From Smittia aterrima (lineage: Eukaryota; Arthropoda; Insecta; Diptera; Chironomidae), in assembly GCA_033063855.1 (NCBI GenBank), contig CP093829.1:11728243-11792242 (forward strand): a stretch of 64,000 nt of DNA, in the 5' to 3' direction. Made by a program: the position numbers and the translations under genes. Each line of letters opens with the position of its first letter. Position 1 is the first letter of the stretch. Under the pieces are notes generated by a model. That model did no database searches. It saw only the letters and a program-made list of their open reading frames with translations, and had not been told where the DNA came from. Below, piece after piece: positions 25,065-34,347 of this stretch.

Positions 25065-26790
25065 ATGATGGTGCAAAAGTTTTGCATTGTCAATTATCGG
25101 TCAATCGCGTCACGAAGCCTTCACAAGGTTGTAAGAAATTTAAGTGCTCAATCAGCTGTTAACTTCAAAGTAAACGATGACGAATATTCTAAAGCTCGAC
25201 CATTTGAGGAGATTCCTGGACTAAGTAAGTTCCAAATCATCAGACGGTTTTCGCCAGGAGGAATGTACCACAACATGCCAATGCTTGATGTTCAAGCAAG
25301 TATGAGAACGGAATTCGGAAATTTCTATATAATGCCGGGAATGTTCGGCAGAAAAGCGACACTGACAACTTTTAATCCAGAGGATGTCGAGTGGGTTCAT
25401 CGCAATGAAGGGACAAATCCATTCAGACGAGGCCTTGAATCAATGGCACATTTTAGAAAAAACGTTCGTGATGATGTTTATTCTGTTGGAGGATTAATCA
25501 TTGAGTAAGTATAATTTTAAGTTTAAAATGTAATTTCTAAATTATTCCATTTTAGACAAGGAGAAGAGTGGCATAAAATGCGTCAAGCGGTTAATCCAAT
25601 TTTGATGAAGCCTCAAACTGTTTCGAGCTACATTCCTCTAATCGATTCAATTGTCAACGATTTCATGAAAAATATTCCTTTGATTCAAAACGAAGAAGGC
25701 GAGATGCCGGCTGATTTCAGTGAATATGTGAATCTTTGGTCACTTGAGTCGATTGCAGCGATCGCACTTGAGAAACGATTTGGATTAATGAATTTTAAGA
25801 ATAAGAGTGAAGATGGAATGAAAATTGCTAGAGCCGTTCGAAAAATTCTTCTTCTCAGCATTGATTACGAAGTTAAGCCGTCAATCTGGAGATATTATGA
25901 AACAAAGGGATTCAAAGAACTGCTTCAAGCTTACGACGATTTGACTGAGTAAATGCCGAGAAATATTCTGTTAAATAAATATTGATTTTGTGTTAATTTT
26001 AGACTAACATCAAACATAATCGACGAAGCCAAGCAGAGGTACGAAGCCGGTCAATATTCGTCAGACCAAGAAGAAAGCGTTCTCTTCAAATTACTGCAAA
26101 AAGACAAGAGATATGCAGTTGTCATGGCATTCGACATGATCTTTGCGGGGATCGATGCGGTGAGAAAGATTTTAAAGAACTATTTCGAAACCTAGAAAAT
26201 TGTTTTTACAGACTTCATCAGCTTTTGCTTTTACACTTTATTGCTTGGCAAAGAACCCAGAAAAACAAGAAAAGCTACGAAAAGAATTGAATGAAATTCT
26301 ACCGAACATGAACACGCCGTTGAACGAAGAGAACATGAAGAGTTTGCTTTATTTGAGAGCAGTAATTAAAGAAACTCTAAGAATGTATCCGCCCGCATTT
26401 GCTAACATGAGAAGAACTACTGAGAACATCGTAATACAAGGATATCAAGTACCTAAAGGAGTCGATGTTATCATGAGCATGCAGCAGATTTATATAGACA
26501 GTTTTGAAAATCCTGAACAATTCGTTCCTGAGCGATGGCTACGCAATCCTTCGGAAGCCGATGTTTGCCCTCATTCCATGAAACAGTCTCATCCTTTCTC
26601 GTACCTTCCGTTTGGATATGGAGTTCGATTCTGCGTTGGCAAACGAATCGCTGAGATGGAACTCGAAGTCTTCATCTCACGCCTTTTGAGAAACTATAAA
26701 ATCGAATGGCACCACGAAGATATGAAGATCAAGGCAGCTGCAGTCAATCTTCCTGATTCTGATCTCAAGTTCAAGTTTATTAAAATGTAA
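25065..26790 (+). CDS. CYP12-like mitochondrial cytochrome P450, tandem copy 3 (I-helix Thr replaced by Ala)
   Basis: Exons 25065-25504, 25556-25948, 26003-26159 and 26212-26790 encode about 522 residues, with the same four-exon structure as copies 1 and 2. Presequence, ETLR K-helix, PERW and the haem loop PFGYGVRFCVGKRIAEME are intact. At the third splice junction the exon ends ATC GAT GCG, so the I-helix reads AGIDA then TSSAFAF. The usual acid-Thr pair is Asp-Ala. That Thr corresponds to the proton-delivery residue (Thr252 of P450cam), so coupling or reaction type may be altered; this consequence is inference. The rest of the frame is clean, so it does not look like a pseudogene. AATAAA is at 26813. 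Confidence 0.92.
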
Positions 26791-26897
26791 ATAAATTGTG
26801 AAGAGTCACTCGAATAAAGCTTCGTGATGATTTTACTCTCTTATCATCTATAGTTTGAAACTCCTCTCATTTTTTCATTTTTTTTATAAATATCAGC

Positions 26898-26902
26898 TCA
26901 GT
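26898..26902 (+). promoter_or_regulatory. Initiator TCAGT of P450 copy 4
   Basis: The motif starts 24 bases before the ATG at 26922. A TATAAA string at 26885 is only about 13 bases upstream, too close to act as a conventional TATA box for this start. Confidence 0.6.
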
Positions 26903-26921
26903 TCTGATTTATACTTCAACG

Positions 26922-28604
26922 ATGCAGTCGCAAAAAGTTTTTTTGGTCAATTTTCGCAAATGTGAATCGTCAAGATATTTGAAGGCCACGAGAAGTTTGA
27001 GTGCTCAAGCCGCTGTCAACTTTAAGCCAAAGGATGACGAATATTCTAAAGCTCGGCCATACGAGGAAATTCCTGGATTAAGCAAGTTTGAGCTTATCAA
27101 GAGATTTATTGTACCTGGAGGAAAATTTCATAATAAGTCTTTGCTTGAAATTCAGAAAAGCATGATACAAGAATTTGGCAATTTTTACAAAATGCCCGGA
27201 GTCTTTGGACAGAACACTATGCTAATGACATACGATCCTGATACCGTTGAGTTCGTTCATCGAAATGAAGGAATTTGGCCATACCGGCGAAGTCTTGCGA
27301 CAATGAAACATTTCAGGGAGAACCTTCGAAGTGACGTTTACTCTGTCGGTGGATTAATTGTCGAGTAAGTTTACCAATAAATTTAACTTTTTCAAAGCAA
27401 ATATTTTTCCAGGCAAGGAGAGGATTGGTACAAAATGCGTCAAGCCATTAATCCAATTATGATGAAGCCAAGGATCGTCTCAAGCTACATTCCTTTAATC
27501 GATTCAATCGTTCAAGACTTCATGCCAAATATCTCAGAGCTGCAAGATGACAAAGGTGTAATGCCAGCAAATTTCAGCGAATATTTGAATGCTTGGTCGC
27601 TTGAATCGATCACCGCCATTTCTCTTGAGAAGCGACTCGGATTAATGGATTTCAAGAACCAAAATGAAGAAGGAAAAAAAATAGCAAGAGCAATTCGAAA
27701 AATCTTTGTTCTAGGCTTGGAATACGAGATGAAGCCTTCAATTTGGAGATATTTTGAAACCAAAACGTTTAAAGAGCTTATTCAAGCGTACGACGATTTG
27801 ACAGAGTAAATATTCAATTTAACTCAATTTGTACGCAGTGACAAAATTTAATATTTTTCAAGGTTGTCGTTATCGATAATTGAAGAGGCCAAACAGAGAT
27901 ACGAAGTAAGTTCATTGCCAAAAGATGAAAATGAAAGCGTTCTGTCGAAGCTATTGCAAAAGGACAAGAGATATGCCACTGTAATGGCTTTTGACATGAT
28001 CTTCGGAGGAGTTGATACGACGACATCTGCATTGGCTTTCACTCTCTATTGCTTGGCAACAAATCCTGAAAAACAAGAAAAGCTTCGAAAAGAGTTGATT
28101 CAAATTATGCCTAATAAGGACACTCCTTTGAATGGCGAAAACATGAAGAACTTGCCATATTTGAGAGCAGTCTTGAAGGAGACTTTAAGAATCTTTCCAC
28201 CTGCAGGCGCTAACATGAGACGAACTGCCGAAAATCTTGTGATTCAAGGATATCAAGTTCCCAAAGGAGTCGACATTATGCTAGGTATGCTACAGATTTA
28301 TAAAGATCCAAGTTCATTCGGAAATCCGGAACAATTTGTTCCTGAGCGATGGCTACGAAATCCTTCGGAAGCCGATGTTTGCCCTCATTCCATGAAACAG
28401 TCTCATCCTTTCGCATTTCTTCCGTTTGGATATGGAGTTCGATTCTGCGCTGGTAAGCGAATCGCTGAGATGGAACTTGAAGTCTTTATCTCTCGCCTGA
28501 TGAGAAACTATAAAGTAGAGTGGGAAGGTGAAGAGATGAAGATAAGGTCTACGTTGGTGAATCTTCCTGACGCTGATCTCAAGTTCAAGTTTACTAAACT
28601 TTAA
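26922..28604 (+). CDS. CYP12-like mitochondrial cytochrome P450, tandem copy 4 (last intron lost)
   Basis: Exons 26922-27364, 27413-27805 and 27863-28604 encode about 525 residues. It shares the presequence (KATRSLSAQAAVNFKP) and first two intron positions with the other copies. It lacks the intron that interrupts the I-helix codons in copies 1-3, so FGGVDTTTSALAF is continuous. The I-helix Thr pair, ETLR, PERW and haem loop PFGYGVRFCAGKRIAEME are present. It is the most divergent member, especially in exons 1 and 2. AATAAA at 28613 lies only about 45 bases from the stop of the convergent EF-hand exon at 28657. Confidence 0.92.
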
Positions 28605-28656
28605 TGCATTGGAATAAAAATGTATTTTGCCTGTCCGTTTAACAAATCGAGTGAAA

Positions 28657-28847
28657 TTATGTTTCGGGTTGCTTATCCGCATCAGCTTGTTGATTATCCA
28701 CATCAGGTTGTTGATTGTTAATTACGAATTCCATGTAACTGATATATCCGTCGCCATCTTTGTCCATCAAGCCCAAGACACTGTCAATAGTATCCTCGAT
28801 TTGCTTGTCCGTATAAGCTTCGCTTAGTTCCTTCTTTCCGTCTTTTT
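28657..28847 (-). CDS. EF-hand terminal exon, downstream copy 1 (possible alternative last exon of the MCFD2-like gene)
   Basis: After an acceptor (ATCTAG, exon from 28847) the frame gives KDGKKELSEAYTDKQ, a helix, the canonical EF loop DKDGDGYISYME, and an Asp/Gln-rich tail to the stop at 28657. With the single leftover base of MCFD2-like exon 4 (30084) the phase fits and would read HWHE-KDGKKE. The EF loop has Asp at positions 1, 3 and 5 and Glu at 12. It has no upstream exon of its own that I can find. It may be an alternative last exon or the remnant of a duplicated gene. Confidence 0.6.
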
Positions 28848-28950
28848 CTAGATTCGTGAAATTTAAACTCATGAGAACAATTTCTTTAAGCCTTCACCAG
28901 CAGCGTTCGATAAAGCGAAACCCAAAAACTTAAATATTTAATATGACGAC

Positions 28951-29011
28951 ATGAAGATAAAATCTGCGTTGGTTAATCTTCCATACACTGAGTTCAAGTT
29001 TAAGTTCAAGT
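28951..29011 (+). pseudogene. P450 3'-end fragment within the duplicated unit
   Basis: The frame MKIKSALVNLP, then FKFKFK and a stop, mirrors the end of P450 copy 4. It carries no catalytic region. It was copied with the adjoining EF-hand exon and marks the left boundary of the second repeat unit. Confidence 0.8.
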
Positions 29012-29073
29012 AAACTTTAATACCTTAAAGTAAAAAGGTATTTTTCTTTGTTCGTATAACAAATCGAATGTAA

Positions 29074-29237
29074 TTATGGCTTTTTATTGGCATTTGATGC
29101 TTGATGGTTTATCATAAACTCCATGTAACTGATGAAGCCATCGCCATCTTTGTCCATCGACTTCAAGACATTGTCGACGAGATTGCTGATTTGTTCATCC
29201 GTAAACGGTTCGCCAAGTTCTTTCTTTCCGTCCTTTT
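29074..29237 (-). CDS. EF-hand terminal exon, copy 2 (possible alternative last exon of the MCFD2-like gene)
   Basis: After an acceptor (ATCTAG) the frame from 29237 reads KDGKKELGEPFTDEQ, a helix, the EF loop DKDGDGFISYME, and a short tail ending NANKKP and TAA at 29074. The two bases before the first full codon fit the phase of MCFD2-like exon 4, as in copy 1. The frame is intact despite clear divergence from copy 1, which suggests selection on both. Transcript evidence is needed to decide whether it is an alternative exon. Confidence 0.6.
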
Positions 29238-29780
29238 CTAGATATATGAAGTCAAAATTCGTGAAAAAAAATTCTTATGCCATTACCTTCACCAGCGACT
29301 TTTTATGTAGACCCACAAACATGTTTTGATAAACGAAGCAATGTCGAAAGAAACATTTCACAATTTTATTCTCTTATCGATTTGTTTGAATGACATGTCG
29401 AAGCCACTTTGTGGCCATGTGAAGGAAAACTTTTGTTTTTTACTTCAATAAAAAATGGTTTGGACAAAAAATGAGAGAGATGATCATCGACTAGAGATTT
29501 CAACGTCAACTGTGAGATTTTCTTATTCAATTTGGACGTTTTTGTTCGAGTAAATGACGTTGATCTTTGGTTGATGATCATCAATTTGAAATAAAAATAC
29601 ACGAGATTCTCCGGAAGTTTGTCATTCAGTTGGAGAAACAACAAATGAAAGCAATTTAAGGATGTGATGGAATGATTTCTTTGATACAAAACTCTCTGAA
29701 CATCTCCAGAGTCATCTTCACGTCTTTGATCGATTTTCAGGCTTTACGGTTGTTTAACTATTAAGTCACTTTCTTTTTAA
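29238..29780. other. Interval between EF-hand exon copies and the MCFD2-like last exon
   Basis: The first 50 bases belong to the duplicated unit. The remainder is AT-rich with no exon that I can support. If the downstream EF-hand exons are used, this is intronic. Confidence 0.5.
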
Positions 29781-30939
29781 TTATCTATCGTCGTCGTTCC
29801 TGTTAGCTGCCGATTTTTGTTGTGCTCGGATAAATTCAGGATAGTCAATGAAACCATCTTTGTTAATGTCGTCGCTGTGAAGAATTGGATCAATGAGCGT
29901 GTTGAGCTCTTCATCGGTGAAGATTTTCTCTTCAACCTGTGGCACTTGCTCTTGATGTTGATTCTCCTTGCTACCTTGAGCTGTGTGTTATCATGAAAAT
30001 GAAATATATATGCGAAATGAAAGCGACATCAACATTAGGCGATTTGAATGAAAGAAGCCAATTGTGGATAAAAGATAACTTACCATGCCAATGAATCAAG
30101 GATTTTATCAGTTCACAACCGTCAAGTTTGTTATTGTTGTCAGCATCGTGCATTTTGAAATAATGGAATTGCAGTTCTTGATCAGTCATCTTACTTGTGT
30201 CGATCGGAACGTCCATATGTTCAGCAATGTGACTAAAATAAAATATATGTTCTATTCGAGACTAAAGGCGCCAAAAGAAAATGTTCGGTACTTACGCTTT
30301 TTCGTCTTGTGCATTTCCCATATGAAGAACTTGCTGAGGTTGTCCATGATGACCGTGATTGTGTCCTCCAGCTTGAGGTTGATGATGACCTCCTTGTTGT
30401 GGTTGTTGCTGTTGATGACCTCCTTGTTGAGGTTGTTGCTGGTGCATTGGCTGCTGATGTTGCACTGGAGGTTGATGTTGAACGGGAGGCTGCTGGTGAA
30501 TTGGTTGTTGAGGAACCTTCGACGAAAGAAATATTTTAAAAATATGTTGTAACGTAAAATTTTGTCTTATCAAACCTGTTGATGAATTACGTTTCCATAT
30601 TGATCAACTTGTTGGACTGGGACCTGCTGATTAGGATGATACTGCTGTGGATTCACGTTTGGAGGAGCATGTTGTTGATGGTTTGGCTGAGCCGGTTGAT
30701 ACGGTTGCTGATAAACAGGTTGTTCCTAAAATAAAAATCACAGGTTTTGTTTACGGAACTGCAAATGTTACACGTAAGCTAAAATATTTCGAGACAAGAA
30801 ATTGTTTCTCGGTAGAGAATGCGGAAGGTTGACAGTAAAAGCTTACATAATGTTGAGGCGGAACTCCAGGGGCCACGCGTTGTGCAATTGACACTGAAGC
30901 AAGAGCCAGATATATGCAAATCACTAAAAGTTTCTTCAT
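29781..30939 (-). CDS. Mcfd2: MCFD2-like secreted EF-hand protein with Gln/His-rich insert
   Basis: Exons 30939-30847, 30725-30576, 30516-30296, 30232-30084 and 29980-29781 encode about 270 residues. In mammals MCFD2 is the luminal partner of the cargo receptor LMAN1 for ER-to-Golgi export. Exon 1 is a signal peptide (MKKLLVICIYLALASVSIAQ). Exons 2 and 3 are a Pro/Gln/His-rich low-complexity segment including a repeated ten-residue unit. Exon 4 has the family core (LQFHYFKMHDADNNNKLDG, then ELIKSLIHWH), the first EF-hand. Exon 5 has the second loop DINKDGFIDYPE. The two EF-hands fit MCFD2 well, but the long Gln-rich insert makes it larger than the roughly 146-residue human protein. It is divergent from the Pngl gene, 318 bases away. 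Confidence 0.85.
30384..30443. repeat. 30-base tandem repeat, two units, in the MCFD2-like coding sequence
   Basis: Two adjacent units (30384-30413 and 30414-30443) differ at only a few bases. On the minus strand they encode the repeated HQQQQPQQGG-type decapeptide. The surrounding CAA/CAG-rich exons are prone to slippage. Confidence 0.8.
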
Positions 30940-31257
30940 CGCAATCGAAATGATCTGATCTTCAAACTTTTACAGCTTGATGCAAACTGTTTCAAATAAT
31001 CTTGAATTGAGTCTTGTTAAACAAATGGAATGAAAGCTTCCAATGTCACATTAACGTTTGTTGCTCTTGCTGACGATGATAGAAATGAAATGTTTTCACA
31101 ACCAAAATAATATTTTGAAAATACAAGTTAGGGAGAATTGAGAAAATGTTCAAAAACGCTTAGAACACGAAGGGAAATCCATTGTGATTGTTTTCAAAAA
31201 ATATCTTTTGTTTGTCATCCCATCAGCTGTTTTTAGTGTTTCTTCCCTTTTTGTGAA
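30940..31257. promoter_or_regulatory. Divergent promoter region, MCFD2-like and Pngl
   Basis: Only 318 bases separate the two opposed start codons, so both promoters and 5' UTRs must fit here. I see no clear TATA box. ATCAGCT at 31222-31228 is a weak initiator-like site for Pngl. Confidence 0.5.
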
Positions 31258-33204
31258 ATGTCAATTAATTTAGACTTAGCCGAGCGGCTCGAGAGAAATC
31301 CAAGGACTGCCTACATCGAAGGCATGACAATCTTCCTGAAACTTGTGAATAATATTATTTCAAACCCGAAAGAAGAAAAGTTTCGAAAGTTTAAGAAAAC
31401 AAATCAGAAGATATCGAGTGTTTTGCTAAGTCTTGATGGTATGGAATCTTTGATCGTGGATGCTGGCTTTGAACTCGAGAAAGAAGAGTTTGTGCTTTTA
31501 AGAGGTGGGCTTGGAGTTGTTGCCAAACTTAAAAGCTACCGGGACTTTTATCAAAAACGATTAGAAGTTGTGAGCTCGAATTCATCCTCAACAAAACCGT
31601 CTAGCTCTGGCACAGTGCAAAAAGTTCAAGTGGCTAAGACTCCAGCTAAGACGACTCCAGCAGCTCCAAAAATTGTTGCAAACAAATCATTCCGAGAAAG
31701 AATTCGTTTTCCTCAAGTCCTTCAATCACCTAAACAGTTCATAAGGGAAATGGAACAACTCTCCGACAGCGTCATGCAATATGAAGATTCTTTACTTCAA
31801 AAATCGGCTTTAGAGCTGATTCCAACTGAGAAACTTAAATTGGAAGCGTTAGAGAAAATGAGAAAAATACAAAAACTCATCATGAGCAAGGAAATCAGCG
31901 ACGACGAGCCTTCTCTCGACGACTTGATGCTGGAAGCCCTTGCTGAATGGTTCAAAAATGATTTTTTCACTTGGATTAATGCAATGCCTTGCAAGATTTG
32001 TAAAAATGAAGGAACTGACGCTGTCGGAACAAGAACGGAAAATGGAGTGAGGGTTGAGGTATGAAAAAAGTTAATGACTTAGAAAATTGATATTAAAGAT
32101 ATATATTTTTAGCGATACTCTTGCAACAAGTGCAACACAATAACAGAATTCCCAAGATACAACGATATCGAGAAACTGCTGGTCACCAGATCTGGTCGAT
32201 GTGGGGAGTTTGCAAATTGCTTTACTTTCCTTTGCCGCTGCCTTGGCTTTGATGCCCGTTACATATATTCGACATCTGATCATGTTTGGACAGAAGTATA
32301 TAATAATTCGAAGAAGCGATGGATCCATGTTGACCCATCAGAGAATGTTTTAGACTCGCCTTTAATGTACGAGTATGGCTGGAAAAGGAAGCTTGACTAT
32401 GTGCTTGCTTTTTCGAAAGATGACGTTCAGGATGTAACTTGGAGATATTCGAACAAGCACAAAGAAATCGTAATGAGACGAAACTTATGTAACGAAGACG
32501 AGTTAATCAGTGCTTTGCTGCAGTTGCGAAAGAAACGACAAGCTGATGCATCAGTTGCTAGAAAAAAGTTTTTGACAATGCGTACAATTTCAGAACTAGC
32601 TGAGCTGTTGATTATTCGAGAACCAACAGAAAATGAGTTGAAAGGAAGAAGTTCGGGAAGTTTAAGATGGAGACTCGAAAGAGGCGAAGCAAAAGTTTCA
32701 AATTTTTATGTATTTACGGTCAACGATAGAGAAACACAATTGAAATCGTTCAATGTTCGCTATTCTTGCGCTAAAAATTTATTTGAGAAATTCCATTTAA
32801 ATTCGGTTTTAGAAACTAGCAGCGATTGGAAGAACTGGTGTTACCAATCAGAAAACATTTTTCGGAAGGTTGAGAAAGATCACAAAATGTCTTATCTCTC
32901 TAGAACTGAAGATGCAACTGAAGGCATGATGCAATTGAAGTTTGATTTCGGATCAGAGAAAATCAAATCATTCGACTTGATTTTCGAAACGAAAACTTTT
33001 GAATCGGGAAACATCAAACTCGAGTTTCTCGATTCATCTGATCAAGTGATTTTGAAAAATCAAATCATCGGCGACAGCAAGTTCTCGATTAGAATCAAAC
33101 TCACTGGTGGGAACGGAGATTGCGCGTGGCAGCATGCTCAAGTATTTCGTCAATCTTTGACTTCGACGAACTTTCCATTTCAAATTAGTATTAAGTTCCA
33201 TTAA
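31258..33204 (+). CDS. Pngl: Peptide N-glycanase (NGLY1 orthologue, PNGase-like)
   Basis: Exons 31258-32058 and 32113-33204 encode about 630 residues, near the length of the fly protein. Cytosolic PNGase removes N-glycans from misfolded glycoproteins during ER-associated degradation. The N-terminus (residues about 15-110) fits a PUB domain that binds p97/VCP. A zinc site is formed by CKIC (245, 248) and CNKC (271, 274). The transglutaminase-type triad is Cys297 (GRCGEFANCF), His324 (DHVWTEV) and Asp341 (WIHVDPSE). The C-terminal part fits the PAW sugar-binding domain (for example NGDCAWQHAQVFRQ). All catalytic residues are present. AATAAA lies at 33245. Confidence 0.95.
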
Positions 33205-34347
33205 TACAAACTTGCTGCACATTGTGTAGATCCTTCGGTATTCCAATAAAGCTTTTTCATGGGAACAGTTAAATTTGCTTTTAATAAAACGTCCACTTTT
33301 TTATTTCACATTTCAGATAAACATTATTTTGATGGCTTCTGAAAGTTTACTGCATACTCCGTAATGTACTGATAAGGTTGATTTTGTGCGACATAAAATT
33401 GATTTGGCTGTGGCATAAACGGCTGAAGAAGAAATAAATTTACCGCAAACTCAAAATGACTTCTAAATCTAACACATACAGCGATTTGTCGCATGAGATC
33501 AGCAGAACAAGCACATTGTGCATCTGAAGCGATCTTCAAATTGACCAATCTACAAAGCAAGTAAAAAGCGAGAGGAACTTCATATTGATCGCGAAAGTTT
33601 CCAGCAAGTAACTGAAGACAAATTGTGAATTCTCAACTAACTGATATCGAATTGCTAAATAATCCAAAAGTAATCGAGTTCAATTAAAATGCTTTATTCA
33701 ATTTTTGATAACTGGTATCGACATCAATCAAAAATATTTAAGCTTCAAAAAAGACTCTAGAACTTTTTAATTTCTCGAGGAAAAATGCTTATGTGTCGAT
33801 TTATGTAAGGCAATGATGTGACTGATGTTTCAATTGCTTGTGATATGAGGTTTAGTAATTTTAGGTGATGTTTCTCTGAAGAGAGCTACAGATTTAAGAG
33901 AAATTTTGAAAAAAATTAAGTAGATTTGATCTTTTTTAGATTAGATTAGGGTTTTTCGATGAAAGCACTCAGAAGGAGCTTTCATCTTCCAATGGATTGT
34001 TCATATTGACTTAAATTGATTCTAATTATGAAGTTTAGGAATTTAGCAGGAAAAGATTTCTAATTTGAAAAGCAATTGAGAACTTTAATTATCTCAGAGA
34101 AAATTATTTTTTGTCGATGAAGCTACAAAGCCATCGATGTTTGTAATCTAATATCACAAAAATACGTTTCGCAATTAAATTTGAGCGATTTACTATTCAA
34201 AAGTTATTGCCATTTGGTTTTTGCCAAACGAGAAATTTATAAAATTTCACCGTTTGATGTTCCCGGATGATTTAGAATGTCTTTACTTGTTGAATTCTCG
34301 ATTCCATTTGAATTGTGCATCAAATCCTCGTCAACGCTCTCCTGATA
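33205..34347. other. Intergenic region between Pngl and the ABHD3-like gene
   Basis: Two convergent genes flank this 1.1 kb. It holds the 3' UTRs and, at 33324-33620, an unassigned minus-strand open frame listed separately. The part from 33621 to 34347 is AT-rich and I see no exon in it. Confidence 0.5.
33324..33620 (-). CDS. Unrecognised small open frame or 3' exons
   Basis: After an in-frame TGA near 33630 the minus frame is open to TAA at 33324-33326. It reads LLAGNFRDQYEVPLAF, then LVNLKIASDAQCACSADLMR, and ends YQYITEYAVNFQKPSK. There is no plausible initiating ATG. A donor-like GTATGT after RQIA and an acceptor (TTCTTCAG) before PFMPQPNQFYV would remove the hydrophobic middle and give a cleaner protein. 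Its composition looks coding, but I know no such family and find no first exon. Confidence 0.3.
   Translation of the reverse strand, partial: CLQLLAGNFRDQYEVPLAFYLLCRLVNLKIASDAQCACSADLMRQIAVCVRFRSHFEFAVNLFLLQPFMPQPNQFYVAQNQPYQYITEYAVNFQKPSK

Larger units (their letters stand above)
28536..29290. repeat. Tandem duplication of a P450-tail / EF-hand-exon unit, 415-base offset
   Basis: The block from the last codons of P450 copy 4 (28536) through the antisense EF-hand exon and part of its upstream intron (to about 28880) recurs from 28951 to about 29290. Landmarks match in order: ATGAAGATAA, the CAAGTTCAAG tract, AACAAATCGA, CCATGTAACTGAT and CCTTCACCAGC. Divergence is considerable, so the event is not recent. 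The two halves have opposite coding strands and were copied together. Confidence 0.85.

Noticed and set aside
26885..26890. TATAAA upstream of P450 copy 4
   Set aside because: It is only about 13 bases from the initiator, not the 25-31 expected, and the sister genes lack it.
29366..29689. 107-codon minus-strand frame between EF-hand exons
   Set aside because: Composition is random-looking, and it lies between homologous exons without acceptor support.
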